Shown in pieces: positions 6,580-13,962 of a DNA stretch of 16,637 nt. The notes under the pieces were generated by a model, which searched no databases, was not told the DNA's origin, and saw only the letters and a program-made list of their open reading frames with translations. Within the stretch, counting starts at the first letter, position 1. The number at the start of each line of letters is the position of its first letter. The position numbers were made by a program, and so were the translations under genes. This DNA is from an uncultured Desulfuromonadales bacterium. Its GTDB lineage: Bacteria; Desulfobacterota; Desulfuromonadia; Desulfuromonadales; Geopsychrobacteraceae. The stretch is taken from contig CAMYNC010000148.1 in NCBI GenBank assembly GCA_947259685.1, positions 1 through 16,637 of the forward strand. The letters are read 5' to 3'.

Positions 6580-6767
6580 GCACCGACTTTTGAGATGGTC
6601 TGGTAGGGGAAAACTGAATAGTTCCGATCAGATAGGGATTTGGTTAGATCAGCCAAGTGGAGATTTTAGTCGAACTGGGGTCAAAGTCGGCAGATTCGGT
6701 CGAACTGCTGTCGATCAAGTTCATAGTTATGAAACAGATAAATGTCTAGTCGGTCTGTGGCGATTCA

Positions 6768-8662
6768 CTAGCCATCGACAGCCGGCACAGTGACTGACTC
6801 AGGGTTCCCGCGCCTCTCTGTCGCCGCCGTCACGGGCGTTGGCGAATCCCAGGCGTGGTCATTCTGCAGGTGACAGGTGCTGCGGTCACTGGCGAGGAGC
6901 TGCTCCTGCAGCCGAATCTGCTCTTTGGTATTCGAGATGTAGCTGCTTTGATCGTGGCGATGGGGAGCCAGGTGCCGCATCGCGGCCTCGTCGTGCTTCA
7001 TGAAGTCGAGACCGGCCCGTGTCGCAGTGAAGCGACGATGCCCCAGGCTGGCCAGAACGTCGACCCCCGCCCGTACAGAAGCATCGAGGAAATCGCGATA
7101 AATATGATCGACCCCGCTATCGAGTAGTTCATAGGCGTCGATGTTGTGATCGACCCGGACCATGATTTTCAGGTTCGGGAAGTGCGTTTTGACCGAACTG
7201 ACCAGCGTGTGGACGGTTGTGGGATCGGCGATGGCGATAAACAGCAAGCGGGCGCTGTCTGCACCGGCGGAATGCAGGATGTCCAGCCGGGAGGCATCGC
7301 CGTAGAAGACCTGAAAACCCATCCTGCGCAGCAGATCCACCTGGTCGGAGTCGTTATCCAGAATGGTCGCCTCAACCCCGTTGGCGCGCAGAAATCGGCC
7401 CAGGGTACTGCCGAAGGAGCCGAAGCCGGCGATAATGACCGGGTGCTCGACATCGATCTGGTCGGCCTCCTGCTCTTCCTGCTCTTGGGTGCCGAAACGC
7501 GGCAGAACCAGACGTTCGTTGAGGAGCAGCAGCACCGGGGTCAGGGTCATGCTGATGGCCGTCACTGCCATCAGGGTTTCGGTCCAGTCGCGGCTGAGAA
7601 CCTCAAGGCGATCGATGAAGGCGAGCAGCACAAAGGCAAACTCCCCCACCTGAGACAGGCCAAGGGCGAAAATGCTGTTCTGGTCGAAGGAGAGCCGAAA
7701 CAGACGGCCGGCAAGGATCAGCACCAAAGCCTTGATCAGAACGATGGTCAGCACCAGGGAGACGATCTTACCGGGCGCATCGGCGAACAGTTTGAAATTG
7801 ATCGAAGCGCCGACCGCGATGAAAAAGAGGCCGAGGAGCAGCCCTTTGAACGGCTCAATGTCGCTTTCGAGCTCGTGACGGAACTCACTGTTGGCCAGCA
7901 GCACACCCGCCAGAAAGGCCCCGAGGGCCGGACTCAGGCCGACAAGCTGCATCAGAAAGGCGATTCCGACGATGATCAGCAGCGCAGCGGCGACGGAGAG
8001 TTCGCGCACGCTCGCCTTGGTGATGTAACGCAGGAAGGGAACGACGACATAGCGCCCCAGCACAATCACCGCGATAACAGCAAACAGCACCGAGCCCGCC
8101 TTCAGCCAGACCGGCAGGCCATCAAGCCAGCCGCAGCGCCAGCCTGGAGGGCGAGAAACGGCAGCAGAGCCAACATCGGAATGACGGCAATATCCTGGAA
8201 CAGCAGCACGGCAAAGGAACTCGAGCCGGCCTGCGAGTTTCCCAAACCCTTCTCTTTAAGGGACTGCAGCACGATCGCCGTCGACGACATCGACAGGGCC
8301 AGCCCCGCGGCCAGAGCCCCACGCCAGTCAAGCCCCAGCAGCAGGAAGCCACCGGTCAGAACAGCGCTGGTCAAAGCCAGCTGTAGCGAGCCCAGCCCCA
8401 GGATTCGCGAGCGCAGCCGCCAGAAATGGGCTGGCTCCAGCTCGAGTCCGATCAGAAAGAGCATCATCACCACACCGAATTCGGCGAAGTGCATGATGTC
8501 CTCACCCTCGTGACCGACAAAACCAAAGCCATAAGGGCCGATAAGAATACCGGCCAGCAGGTAGCCGAGCACCGAGCCCATGCCCAGTCGTTTAGCGATC
8601 GGCACGCAGATCAACGCCGCACCAAGGTATACAATGGCCTGGCCAAGGAGGGTCTCGGTCAT
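6768..8662 (-). pseudogene. kefB: KefB/KefC-type glutathione-regulated K+/H+ antiporter, frameshifted
   Basis: Two minus-strand frames encode one CPA2 antiporter. The first (8662 down to a stop at 8102) carries the first membrane helices ([20 protein letters not shown]) and ends prematurely after LQAGAAAG. The second resumes as [25 protein letters not shown] with the rest of the membrane domain. It contains the KefC regulatory loop HELESDIEPFKGLLLGLFF and a TrkA-N Rossmann domain (PVIIAGFGSFGSTLG). Gaining one base near 8117-8126 restores a single frame of about 631 aa, normal for KefB/KefC. ATG 8662 has AGGGG 5 nt upstream and overlaps the kefF stop as ATGA. Known role: K+ efflux and cytoplasmic acidification on exposure to electrophiles. 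The C-terminal 60 residues diverge. A sequencing error is possible. Confidence 0.85.
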
Positions 8663-9267
8663 GATTGCCCCTGAAGGTTTCGATCGGCGATCCAGTCATT
8701 GAGAAAGGGGTATTCCCGGACCGCGTCCAGGGGCGGAGATTGCGCAAGGGCGTGCAGCACCTGCCGATACTGCTCGGCGTAGTCCGCCAGTATGCCGTCG
8801 GTCAACCGGTAGGTCCCTTGCACCACGAAGGGGGGCAGCCAGTTCATTCTACAAAGGCTGGCCACCTGCTCCCACGGCCGCAGCAATTCCGCAATGGTGT
8901 AGCGATTGAAGCCGTCATGGGCGTAGCTCTCGCGCGTGCCGCCGGTGGTCACCGCGTTGAAAATCAACTTGCCTTCTAGGTGCTGCCCCCCCTCACCGTG
9001 CGCCCAGCCATGCTGCAGCACCAGGTCGGTCCACTGTTTAACCATGGCCGGCGCGCCGTACAGGAAAAAAGGGCTGTGCCAGACCAGAATCTGATGTTCG
9101 AGCAACAGCGCCTGTTCTCGGGCAACGTCAATGTTAAAATCGGGGTACTGCTCGTAGAGATCATGGATGGTGATGAAATCCTGATCCTTAAGGCCACCCA
9201 ACAGGGCCCGGTTGGTTCGGGACTTTTCGAAACGCGGATGGGCGAAGAGGATGAGCACTTTTTTCAT
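8659..9267 (-). CDS. kefF: KefF-like NAD(P)H quinone oxidoreductase
   Basis: A 202-aa flavodoxin-fold protein (PF02525). The FMN-phosphate loop is near residues 9-22 ([14 protein letters not shown]). The family signature is near 62-80 ([19 protein letters not shown]), followed by [12 protein letters not shown]. KefF in E. coli is a soluble quinone reductase that binds and activates the KefC antiporter. Here the stop overlaps the antiporter ATG (ATGA), the same partnership and order. It is slightly longer than E. coli KefF (176 aa). I chose ATG 9267: a promoter ends 7 nt upstream and family N-termini begin with a similar [11 protein letters not shown]. The frame stays open to 9360, but that extension looks non-coding. 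MdaB/YheR-like activity is an alternative label. Confidence 0.85.
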   Translation of the reverse strand: MKKVLILFAHPRFEKSRTNRALLGGLKDQDFITIHDLYEQYPDFNIDVAREQALLLEHQILVWHSPFFLYGAPAMVKQWTDLVLQHGWAHGEGGQHLEGKLIFNAVTTGGTRESYAHDGFNRYTIAELLRPWEQVASLCRMNWLPPFVVQGTYRLTDGILADYAEQYRQVLHALAQSPPLDAVREYPFLNDWIADRNLQGQS

Positions 9268-9274
9268 GCTGCAA

Positions 9275-9303
9275 GGTATAGACAATGACTCTATTGAAGT
9301 CAA
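9275..9303 (-). promoter_or_regulatory. Promoter for kefF-kefB, predicting a near-leaderless mRNA
   Basis: TTGACT (9298-9303) and TATACC (9275-9280) are exactly 17 nt apart on the minus strand. The -10 is only 7 nt before the ATG at 9267, and no Shine-Dalgarno is present. Transcription would start at or within a base or two of the start codon. Confidence 0.55.
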
Positions 9304-9474
9304 GAAGTCGGGCTGGCCGAACCCCACCGGTCTAGAAGAAAGAAAAGGTAGAGTCTGCATATGGGAAAGAGATGCCTAACGCTGTCACTTACTACCTGAC
9401 AACTCTGCTTGAACCGCCCTTATTTGAGTTGAAAGGTCTAAAAAATTGTAAGTTTTGAAAAAAATTAGGTACGA

Positions 9475-9507
9475 CTGACTCTGACACTGCCGGTCAGATC
9501 AAGTCAG
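9475..9507 (-). terminator. Nested-repeat hairpin after the aminomutase/GS operon
   Basis: CTGAC occurs twice (9475-9479 and 9481-9485), and its complement GTCAG occurs twice (9493-9497 and 9503-9507). These form a two-tier stem with a bulge. On the minus strand it begins about 12 nt past the GS stop and is followed, after 9 nt, by a run of seven T. On the plus strand ATTTTTAC follows. A weak but plausible terminator. Confidence 0.4.
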
Positions 9508-9518
9508 ATTTTTACACA

Positions 9519-10835
9519 TCAAATATGCAAATACATCCGGTGTTCAAGATCGGTAATCGTGGTCCGGTGGTCTTCCCATTCGTCGATTTTGATTTTCATG
9601 TAATTGGCAAACAACTCGGAGCCCAAGGACTCTTCCATAAAAGTACTGTTCTCCGCTTCCATCAAGGCCGGGAAAAAGTCACGCGGTAAAAAGCGGCGGT
9701 CAAGCACCTTCAGTTGCTTTTCTTGTTTATAAGTACTGCCGACATCTGGTGGCCCGGCATCCTCTTTATTGGTGATTCCGGCCAGCCCCATAAAGATCAG
9801 CACGGCAAATTGCAGATAGACATTTCCGGTCGCATCGGGGCAACGCAGCTCCATCCGAGTGGCTTGCGGATTCAGGGCGTGGGGAATTCTGACCATGGAA
9901 CTGCGGTTGCGCAATCCCCAGCCCCTGACAACCGGGGCTTCCTTGTCCAGAACATAGGCCTTATAGGAGTTGAAGGTCGACGCCAGCACAATTGATGCTT
10001 CCCGTGCGTGCTTGGTTATCCCGCCAATGAAATTCATCAGCATCTCGCTGAGGTGATACTCGGCATTTTCATCGTAGCAGAGATTTTTCCCCGCCATATC
10101 GGTAAAAGAGACGTGAATATGAAAAGCATTGCGGTTGAAGCCGGTAAAGGGTTTGGACATAAAGGTCGCATGCAGATTGTGCTGATCGGCGACTTCTTTG
10201 GTGACAAATTCAAACAGGACGGTGCGATCGGCAATGGTTAACGGATCGCCCGGTTCCAGGTTGATTTCATGCTGCGACAAGGTGACCTCGTGGTGGGTCT
10301 TCTCATACCTGACCCCGCACTTTTCCAGGACATTGACAATTTCCTGCCGCACCACGTCACCAATATCGGTCGGAGAGGAACCGAAATAATCAAGCTTATC
10401 GGTATGGATTTCACTGTCGAATTCGTCACCGTTGAGCAGAAAAAACTCATGCTCCGGCCCCAGCATGAACTTGATCTGAAAATCCCTGGCAGCTTTTCCA
10501 ACGGCCTTTTCCAAGGGATACCTCGGATCAACGTCCGCCCGTGATCCATCCTGATTGAAAATTTGCCCGACAAAGAATCCGACTTTTCTGTCGCCAAAAT
10601 CGACCAGGCGAAAACTCTCCACCACCGGCTTCAGAACCCGATCGCTGTTATCGACCGATGCTATCCCGGCAATGGAACTTCCGTCGATGCTCACGCCGTT
10701 TTCCAGAATACTGTCAATGTCGTTCGGATTGACAGAGAGGTTTTTCAGACGACCGTTCAGGTCGGTGAAAAACAGCTTGGTCGTGTAGGCCTCTTTCAGC
10801 TGTTCCTTGATTCTGGGAAGCTCCTTGCCACTCAT
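9519..10835 (-). CDS. Glutamine synthetase family protein with altered substrate site
   Basis: 438 aa, the length of GSI-alpha enzymes. N-terminal latch DGSSIAG is at 51-57. Metal and nucleotide residues are kept: E128/E130 (PEHEFF), E183 (HHE), E190 (QHE), H239, R311 and R316 (NRS...RIP), E329 and R331 (MELR), flap E299 (KEAPV). Two glutamate-site positions differ from classical GS. The NGSGMH motif reads NRNAFH (234-239), putting Arg where the conserved Gly binds the amino group. The SYKR Arg that binds the alpha-carboxylate is Ala293. No adenylylation-loop Tyr motif is seen. AGGGGG lies 5 nt before the ATG. It follows the KamA-like gene by 68 bp, probably one operon. Probable gamma-glutamyl or amino-acid ligase/amidase rather than housekeeping GlnA; substrate unknown. 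Confidence 0.85.
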   Translation of the reverse strand: MSGKELPRIKEQLKEAYTTKLFFTDLNGRLKNLSVNPNDIDSILENGVSIDGSSIAGIASVDNSDRVLKPVVESFRLVDFGDRKVGFFVGQIFNQDGSRADVDPRYPLEKAVGKAARDFQIKFMLGPEHEFFLLNGDEFDSEIHTDKLDYFGSSPTDIGDVVRQEIVNVLEKCGVRYEKTHHEVTLSQHEINLEPGDPLTIADRTVLFEFVTKEVADQHNLHATFMSKPFTGFNRNAFHIHVSFTDMAGKNLCYDENAEYHLSEMLMNFIGGITKHAREASIVLASTFNSYKAYVLDKEAPVVRGWGLRNRSSMVRIPHALNPQATRMELRCPDATGNVYLQFAVLIFMGLAGITNKEDAGPPDVGSTYKQEKQLKVLDRRFLPRDFFPALMEAENSTFMEESLGSELFANYMKIKIDEWEDHRTTITDLEHRMYLHI

Positions 10836-10903
10836 CGTTTCCCCCTTTTGAGTATGGAATGGAGGTTAATTCCATGCGGGGTTGGTCGTTCGTTTGGCAG
10901 TTA

Positions 10904-11980
10904 TTATTCAGGAATATTCGGAATCTTAGTTGTCTCTCCCTTGTAGTTTCTCAGCGTGTATTCCTTGTCGTTCTTATCGACAATGTAATAATCGGGCATC
11001 AGTGGAATCTTGCCGATTTTGGTCGCCAGCACATACATCGGCTGCGCCAGACCGGTGGTATGGCCACGTAAGGCGTCACGAATCAGTTCAGCACCTTTTT
11101 CCACCGGGGTGCGGAAATGGTCGATTCCCGGGGCGGGCTCGCAGTAGAAAACGTAGTAAGGACGGATACGGGTGCGCAACAGTTTCTGGTGCAGTTCCCT
11201 GAAGGTCGGCACGTCATCGTTAATCCCTTTAAGCAGCACGGCCTGGTTGCCCACATTGATCCCGCAACTCAGCAGCTCATAAACAGCTCTTTCGGTTTCC
11301 TCGGTAATCTCTTTCGGATGGTTGCACTGGGTGTTGATCCACACCGGAACCTTGTGAAAGCCGCCGATCGCTTTTTTTAACCCTTCGGTAATCCGCTGCG
11401 GTAGAACGATCGGCAGTCTTGAGCCGATTCGGATCATTTCGATGTGCGGCATCGCGCGCAGACTAGTGATCAGATATTCCAGCTTTTCATCCGACAGCAG
11501 CAGCGGATCGCCACCGGTAATCAGCACATCGCGGATTTCCTGGTGCTCGGCAATCCAGGCCAAGCCTTCCTCAACGTCAAAGCGCAGTTGCAGATCCTGA
11601 TCGACCACCAGTTCCTTGCGGAAGCAGTGCCGGCAGTAAATTCCGCAAACCTCGGTGACGGTAAAGGCGATCCGGTCGGTGTACTGCCGGGCGATACTGT
11701 CCGGCCGAACCTCTTCGGTGGCACGGTTTTCTTTCCAGACCAGGTAGTTCTCCATCCCGAACTTATTGACCTGTTCCTTCATCGACGGAAGAACCTGCAT
11801 CCGGATCGGGCATTTCGGATCATCCTTATCCATCAATGAGGCAAAATAGGGTGTTGTCCCCCATTTGGTTTTCAGATTCTGAATCGCTTCTCTTTCGTCA
11901 TCAGAGACATTGATGTACTTTTCCAGTTTCTCAAGTGTGTCGACTTGATCCTGCATTTGCTGAACCCATTCTTCTGCCAT
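10904..11980 (-). CDS. KamA-family radical SAM aminomutase, substrate uncertain
   Basis: 358 aa. The radical SAM cluster motif is C112-x3-C116-x2-C119 (CGIYCRHC). GGDPLLLSD (157-164), RIGSRLPIVLPQRI and TQCNHPKEIT match lysine 2,3-aminomutase (LAM) closely, and K324 aligns with the PLP lysine of LAM. The residues that hold the lysine side chain in Clostridium LAM (Asp293, Asp330) align with E281 (FYCEPAPG) and A319 (VLATK). It also lacks most of the C-terminal LAM oligomerisation tail (416 aa in LAM). Neither the LAM pattern nor, as I recall it, the Lys/Asn pattern of glutamate 2,3-aminomutase is met. I chose ATG 11980, 6 nt after AAGGAG; the adjacent ATG at 11983 is too close. No ablB acetyltransferase follows; a GS-like gene does. 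Confidence 0.85.
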   Translation of the reverse strand: MAEEWVQQMQDQVDTLEKLEKYINVSDDEREAIQNLKTKWGTTPYFASLMDKDDPKCPIRMQVLPSMKEQVNKFGMENYLVWKENRATEEVRPDSIARQYTDRIAFTVTEVCGIYCRHCFRKELVVDQDLQLRFDVEEGLAWIAEHQEIRDVLITGGDPLLLSDEKLEYLITSLRAMPHIEMIRIGSRLPIVLPQRITEGLKKAIGGFHKVPVWINTQCNHPKEITEETERAVYELLSCGINVGNQAVLLKGINDDVPTFRELHQKLLRTRIRPYYVFYCEPAPGIDHFRTPVEKGAELIRDALRGHTTGLAQPMYVLATKIGKIPLMPDYYIVDKNDKEYTLRNYKGETTKIPNIPE

Positions 11981-12002
11981 CATTTTCTCCTTATTATTTG
12001 AA

Positions 12003-12030
12003 ATCTTAGAGGACTTGGGAAGATTGTCAA
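12003..12030 (-). promoter_or_regulatory. Promoter for the aminomutase/GS-like operon
   Basis: A perfect TTGACA (12025-12030) and TAAGAT (12003-12008) are 16 nt apart on the minus strand. The predicted start is about 15-20 nt before the ATG, so the leader is too short for a riboswitch. The AAGGAG ribosome binding site follows directly. Confidence 0.6.
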
Positions 12031-12274
12031 TAAACGAAACCAGGAGGGAGAATAACAAGTGAATCCGCAATTACACCAAGGGCGACAGCAGAAAGGGAAC
12101 GGAATGAAGGATGGCCGTCTGCGATGAGCAGCGTCCCAGGAATCGTCTAAATTTGATTTTAAAAAGGACAGAGCGACCCGCGACCCGGTTCTGAAGGACC
12201 TGCAAAACCAAGCGCCACTCTGATTGAAAGGGAGATCTGCGAAGCATCGCACAGGGCAATGTTCTTAACGATCC

Positions 12275-12311
12275 CCTTGCGGGGCAAGGACGGAACACCC
12301 TGGCAGGGTGT
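12275..12311. other. Twin perfect hairpins in a long intergenic region
   Basis: Two compact perfect hairpins lie 5 nt apart: CCTTGC-GGG-GCAAGG (12275-12289) and ACACCCT-GGC-AGGGTGT (12295-12311). They lie about 250 bp upstream of the operon promoter, outside its predicted transcript. They could be part of an unannotated small RNA or a palindromic repeat. The rest of 12031-12438 shows nothing I can name; an 83-aa frame on the minus strand looks non-coding. Confidence 0.4.
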
Positions 12312-12438
12312 CGCCTAGACATATTGCATGGTACAAAAATTAAGGGTTGAGGTCAAATTTGGCTTGGATACCTGTGTTTAGGGCATACCCCACCCAGGTT
12401 TTCAGATGGGCATCCGATAAATCACTAATTCCAGAACA

Positions 12439-12472
12439 AAAGCCTCAGCCGGTTTATTTGGGCTGAGGCTTT
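12439..12472 (-). terminator. Strong bidirectional intrinsic terminator
   Basis: AAAGCCTCAGCC (12439-12450) pairs perfectly with GGCTGAGGCTTT (12461-12472) over a 10-nt loop. On the minus strand the stem is followed by TGTT after its own T tract (GCTTTTGTT); on the plus strand by CCTG. It most likely ends the minus-strand transcript coming from the 12791-14868 genes and insulates the aminomutase operon. Confidence 0.7.
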
Positions 12473-12493
12473 CCTGCATATTGGTTCATAGGG

Positions 12494-12548
12494 ATCCTGT
12501 TTGATCTAAGGATAAATCGAACAGATTCGACTTATCAAAAATCAGGAT
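12494..12548. repeat. Long imperfect inverted repeat
   Basis: ATCCTG (12494-12499) pairs with CAGGAT (12543-12548). Inside it, ATAAATCGA (12512-12520) pairs with TCGACTTAT (12527-12535) with one mismatch around a 6-nt loop. It lies in the 318-bp gene-free stretch between the terminator and the 12791 gene; no other feature is seen there. Confidence 0.4.
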
Positions 12549-12790
12549 TTTACTTTTGAAAACGAATTTCGGAGCATTCTGCCAAATTCGCAATAGTTTA
12601 GAAGAATTGACGATTCTACACCTGGGCTGACAGGGATCGCCTTCAACATTTGACTTAGATTATTGAGCAAAAGAGACTTCGCCTTTTTCCACGCTAGATT
12701 CAGAAGACCCATAAAAACGCAGAGATCGAACCTGTGACGGCAGGTTGATCTATCTAATTCATTGTCTCACCGTATCCGGCGGCGAAGCGG

Positions 12791-13060
12791 CTAACGCTTC
12801 CACCTGTATGAAGCCACCCCCTGTCCACTCCGGGCAACCTCTTCCCGAACTTCCTTGACGCTGCGCTGGTAGATAATTTCACGCCGCATCACGCTGCCGG
12901 CGTAGGCCAGGCCATTGCGGGTCGGTTCCAATTTGCATTTGCTGCTGTGCGGACCTTCACCGAGCAGCACCCAGATGGCATCTGCTTCGAAACTGGTGAC
13001 CTGCACATCGATTACTTGTCCGGACTCGGTCTGGACTTTGATTCTTTCGGGTATTGGCAT
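12791..13060 (-). CDS. Hypothetical protein, 89 aa
   Basis: I do not recognise a family. The N-terminal half looks like a small beta barrel (ERIKVQTESGQVIDVQVTSF, AIWVLLGEG), reminiscent in size and pattern of PilZ-like or SH3-like folds, but no RxxxR-type PilZ motif is seen. The C-terminal third is basic and helical (RREIIYQRSVKEVREEVAR). GGAG lies 6 nt before the ATG. It follows the LysE remnant by about 140 bp and precedes the strong terminator. Probably a real gene; role unknown. Confidence 0.65.
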   Translation of the reverse strand: MPIPERIKVQTESGQVIDVQVTSFEADAIWVLLGEGPHSSKCKLEPTRNGLAYAGSVMRREIIYQRSVKEVREEVARSGQGVASYRWKR

Positions 13061-13198
13061 GGGAGGCTCCGTGAGCTAGGGTTCAGCCGAGCAGGATGAG
13101 GGGTTGGGTCAGCCTTAAGCTGGCCGATTATGGCGCGTCGCTCCGGATATTTCCAGGGGTTTTTCTGCTGAAACGGAACCAGGCCAAGCGCCTGACCC

Positions 13199-13297
13199 TC
13201 ATCCCAGCGCCAGCCAGACACTCGTATCCGCGCCGGGCATGAGATTCAGGGCGATACCGGCCATGAGAAAAGCAGGAAAATCCTGGATGCCGAACAT
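13199..13297 (-). pseudogene. N-terminal remnant of a LysE/RhtB-family exporter
   Basis: ATG at 13297 overlaps the stop of the GyrI-like gene (TGATG). The first 25 codons read as a typical LysE-family N-terminus: MFGIQDFPAFL, then a hydrophobic stretch, then LNLMPGADT, close to the family hallmark N-x-x-PGPD. After GADT, family similarity stops and a TGA follows seven codons later. Intact LysE/RhtB proteins are about 205 aa with six helices, so nearly the whole gene is gone; I found no remaining part downstream. The overlap implies the intact ancestor was translationally coupled to the GyrI-like gene. Too short to be a working exporter. Confidence 0.65.
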
Positions 13298-13920
13298 CAC
13301 GACTCCTTGGCTACAACCGGCTGGCGAATGACCGTCTGCCATTTTTCCGGGGCGGCCCGGCGGATATCGCTCAAGTAGATCTCATGATGCTTGCCTGAGC
13401 GCACCATAGCGTTCTCAGCGATAAATTCATGCACCCTTTCAATCGTCGGTCCTTCTTCGGAAAAGGGGCCGATGTGCATAATCTGCGCGGCCTTCCCTTC
13501 GGCGAAGGACTCAAACCGGACCAGCGGCAAGGCGGCTAATTTTTTCTTTTTCCGGGTCTGGGCGATCGCCTCTTCGACCAGGTCCGCGCCGACGAAATCG
13601 GGCTGCATCATCATCAGCGTCCAGAGCCAATCCTGCTTGTTCCCCGTCGCGAAGGCCGACATGTCCTCAGCCCACCAGAGCCCTTCCAGCGGCAGGACGC
13701 CATAGTCGATCTGGGCCTCGCCTTTTTTGAGCATGAATTTTATCGCGTAGGATAAGGAGAAGAGCGCCTCGGCAGCCGCTTGAAATTCGGCAGAGGTGTT
13801 GGGGTCACCTTTGCCGTCGATCATCAGGAAATTCATCTTCGGGACATCGACGATAGCCACCTCCTTGCGGGATGGTTTGAAGAGCTGCTTGAGTTCCTTT
13901 TTGAAATCTATTTTGGTCAT
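13297..13920 (-). CDS. GyrI-like small-molecule-binding domain protein
   Basis: A 207-aa stand-alone GyrI-like domain (PF06445), cytoplasmic. Markers are MNFLMIDGKGDPN near 29-41, GVLPLEGLWW near 74-83, IMHIGPFSEEGPTI near 147-160 and the family C-terminal block HHEIYLSDIRRAAPEKW near 178-194. Such domains bind drugs and other small hydrophobic molecules, and some stand-alone members hydrolyse electrophilic compounds. Which applies here is not shown. There is no HTH, so it is not a transcription factor by itself. GGAG lies 6 nt before the ATG. It sits 42 bp after the nitroreductase and directly before the LysE remnant, so the ancestral operon may have handled a toxic small molecule: reduce, bind, export. 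Confidence 0.85.
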   Translation of the reverse strand: MTKIDFKKELKQLFKPSRKEVAIVDVPKMNFLMIDGKGDPNTSAEFQAAAEALFSLSYAIKFMLKKGEAQIDYGVLPLEGLWWAEDMSAFATGNKQDWLWTLMMMQPDFVGADLVEEAIAQTRKKKKLAALPLVRFESFAEGKAAQIMHIGPFSEEGPTIERVHEFIAENAMVRSGKHHEIYLSDIRRAAPEKWQTVIRQPVVAKES

Positions 13921-13962
13921 TTTCCGCTCCAGAAAATTAGACTCGGCCTTTTGCGCTCAGGG

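Noticed and set aside
6578..8674. Long plus-strand open frames antisense to kefB (including one of 455 codons at 7146-8513)
   Set aside because: They mirror the minus-strand antiporter, whose frames show clear family motifs. The plus frames have low-complexity Gln/Asp/Arg-rich composition and no ribosome binding site.
12071..12322. Leader riboswitch (lysine-type) or short coding gene upstream of the aminomutase
   Set aside because: The predicted promoter at 12003-12030 leaves a leader of under 25 nt, and the hairpins lie upstream of it. No lysine-riboswitch layout was recognised. The 83-aa frame is Arg/Pro-rich and lacks a start signal.
13012..13221. 69-aa minus-strand frame with coding-like texture (GQALGLVPFQQKNPWKYP)
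   Set aside because: It starts with GTG without a ribosome binding site, overlaps the 12791 gene start in another frame and matches no family I know. Noted only as possible remnant DNA.
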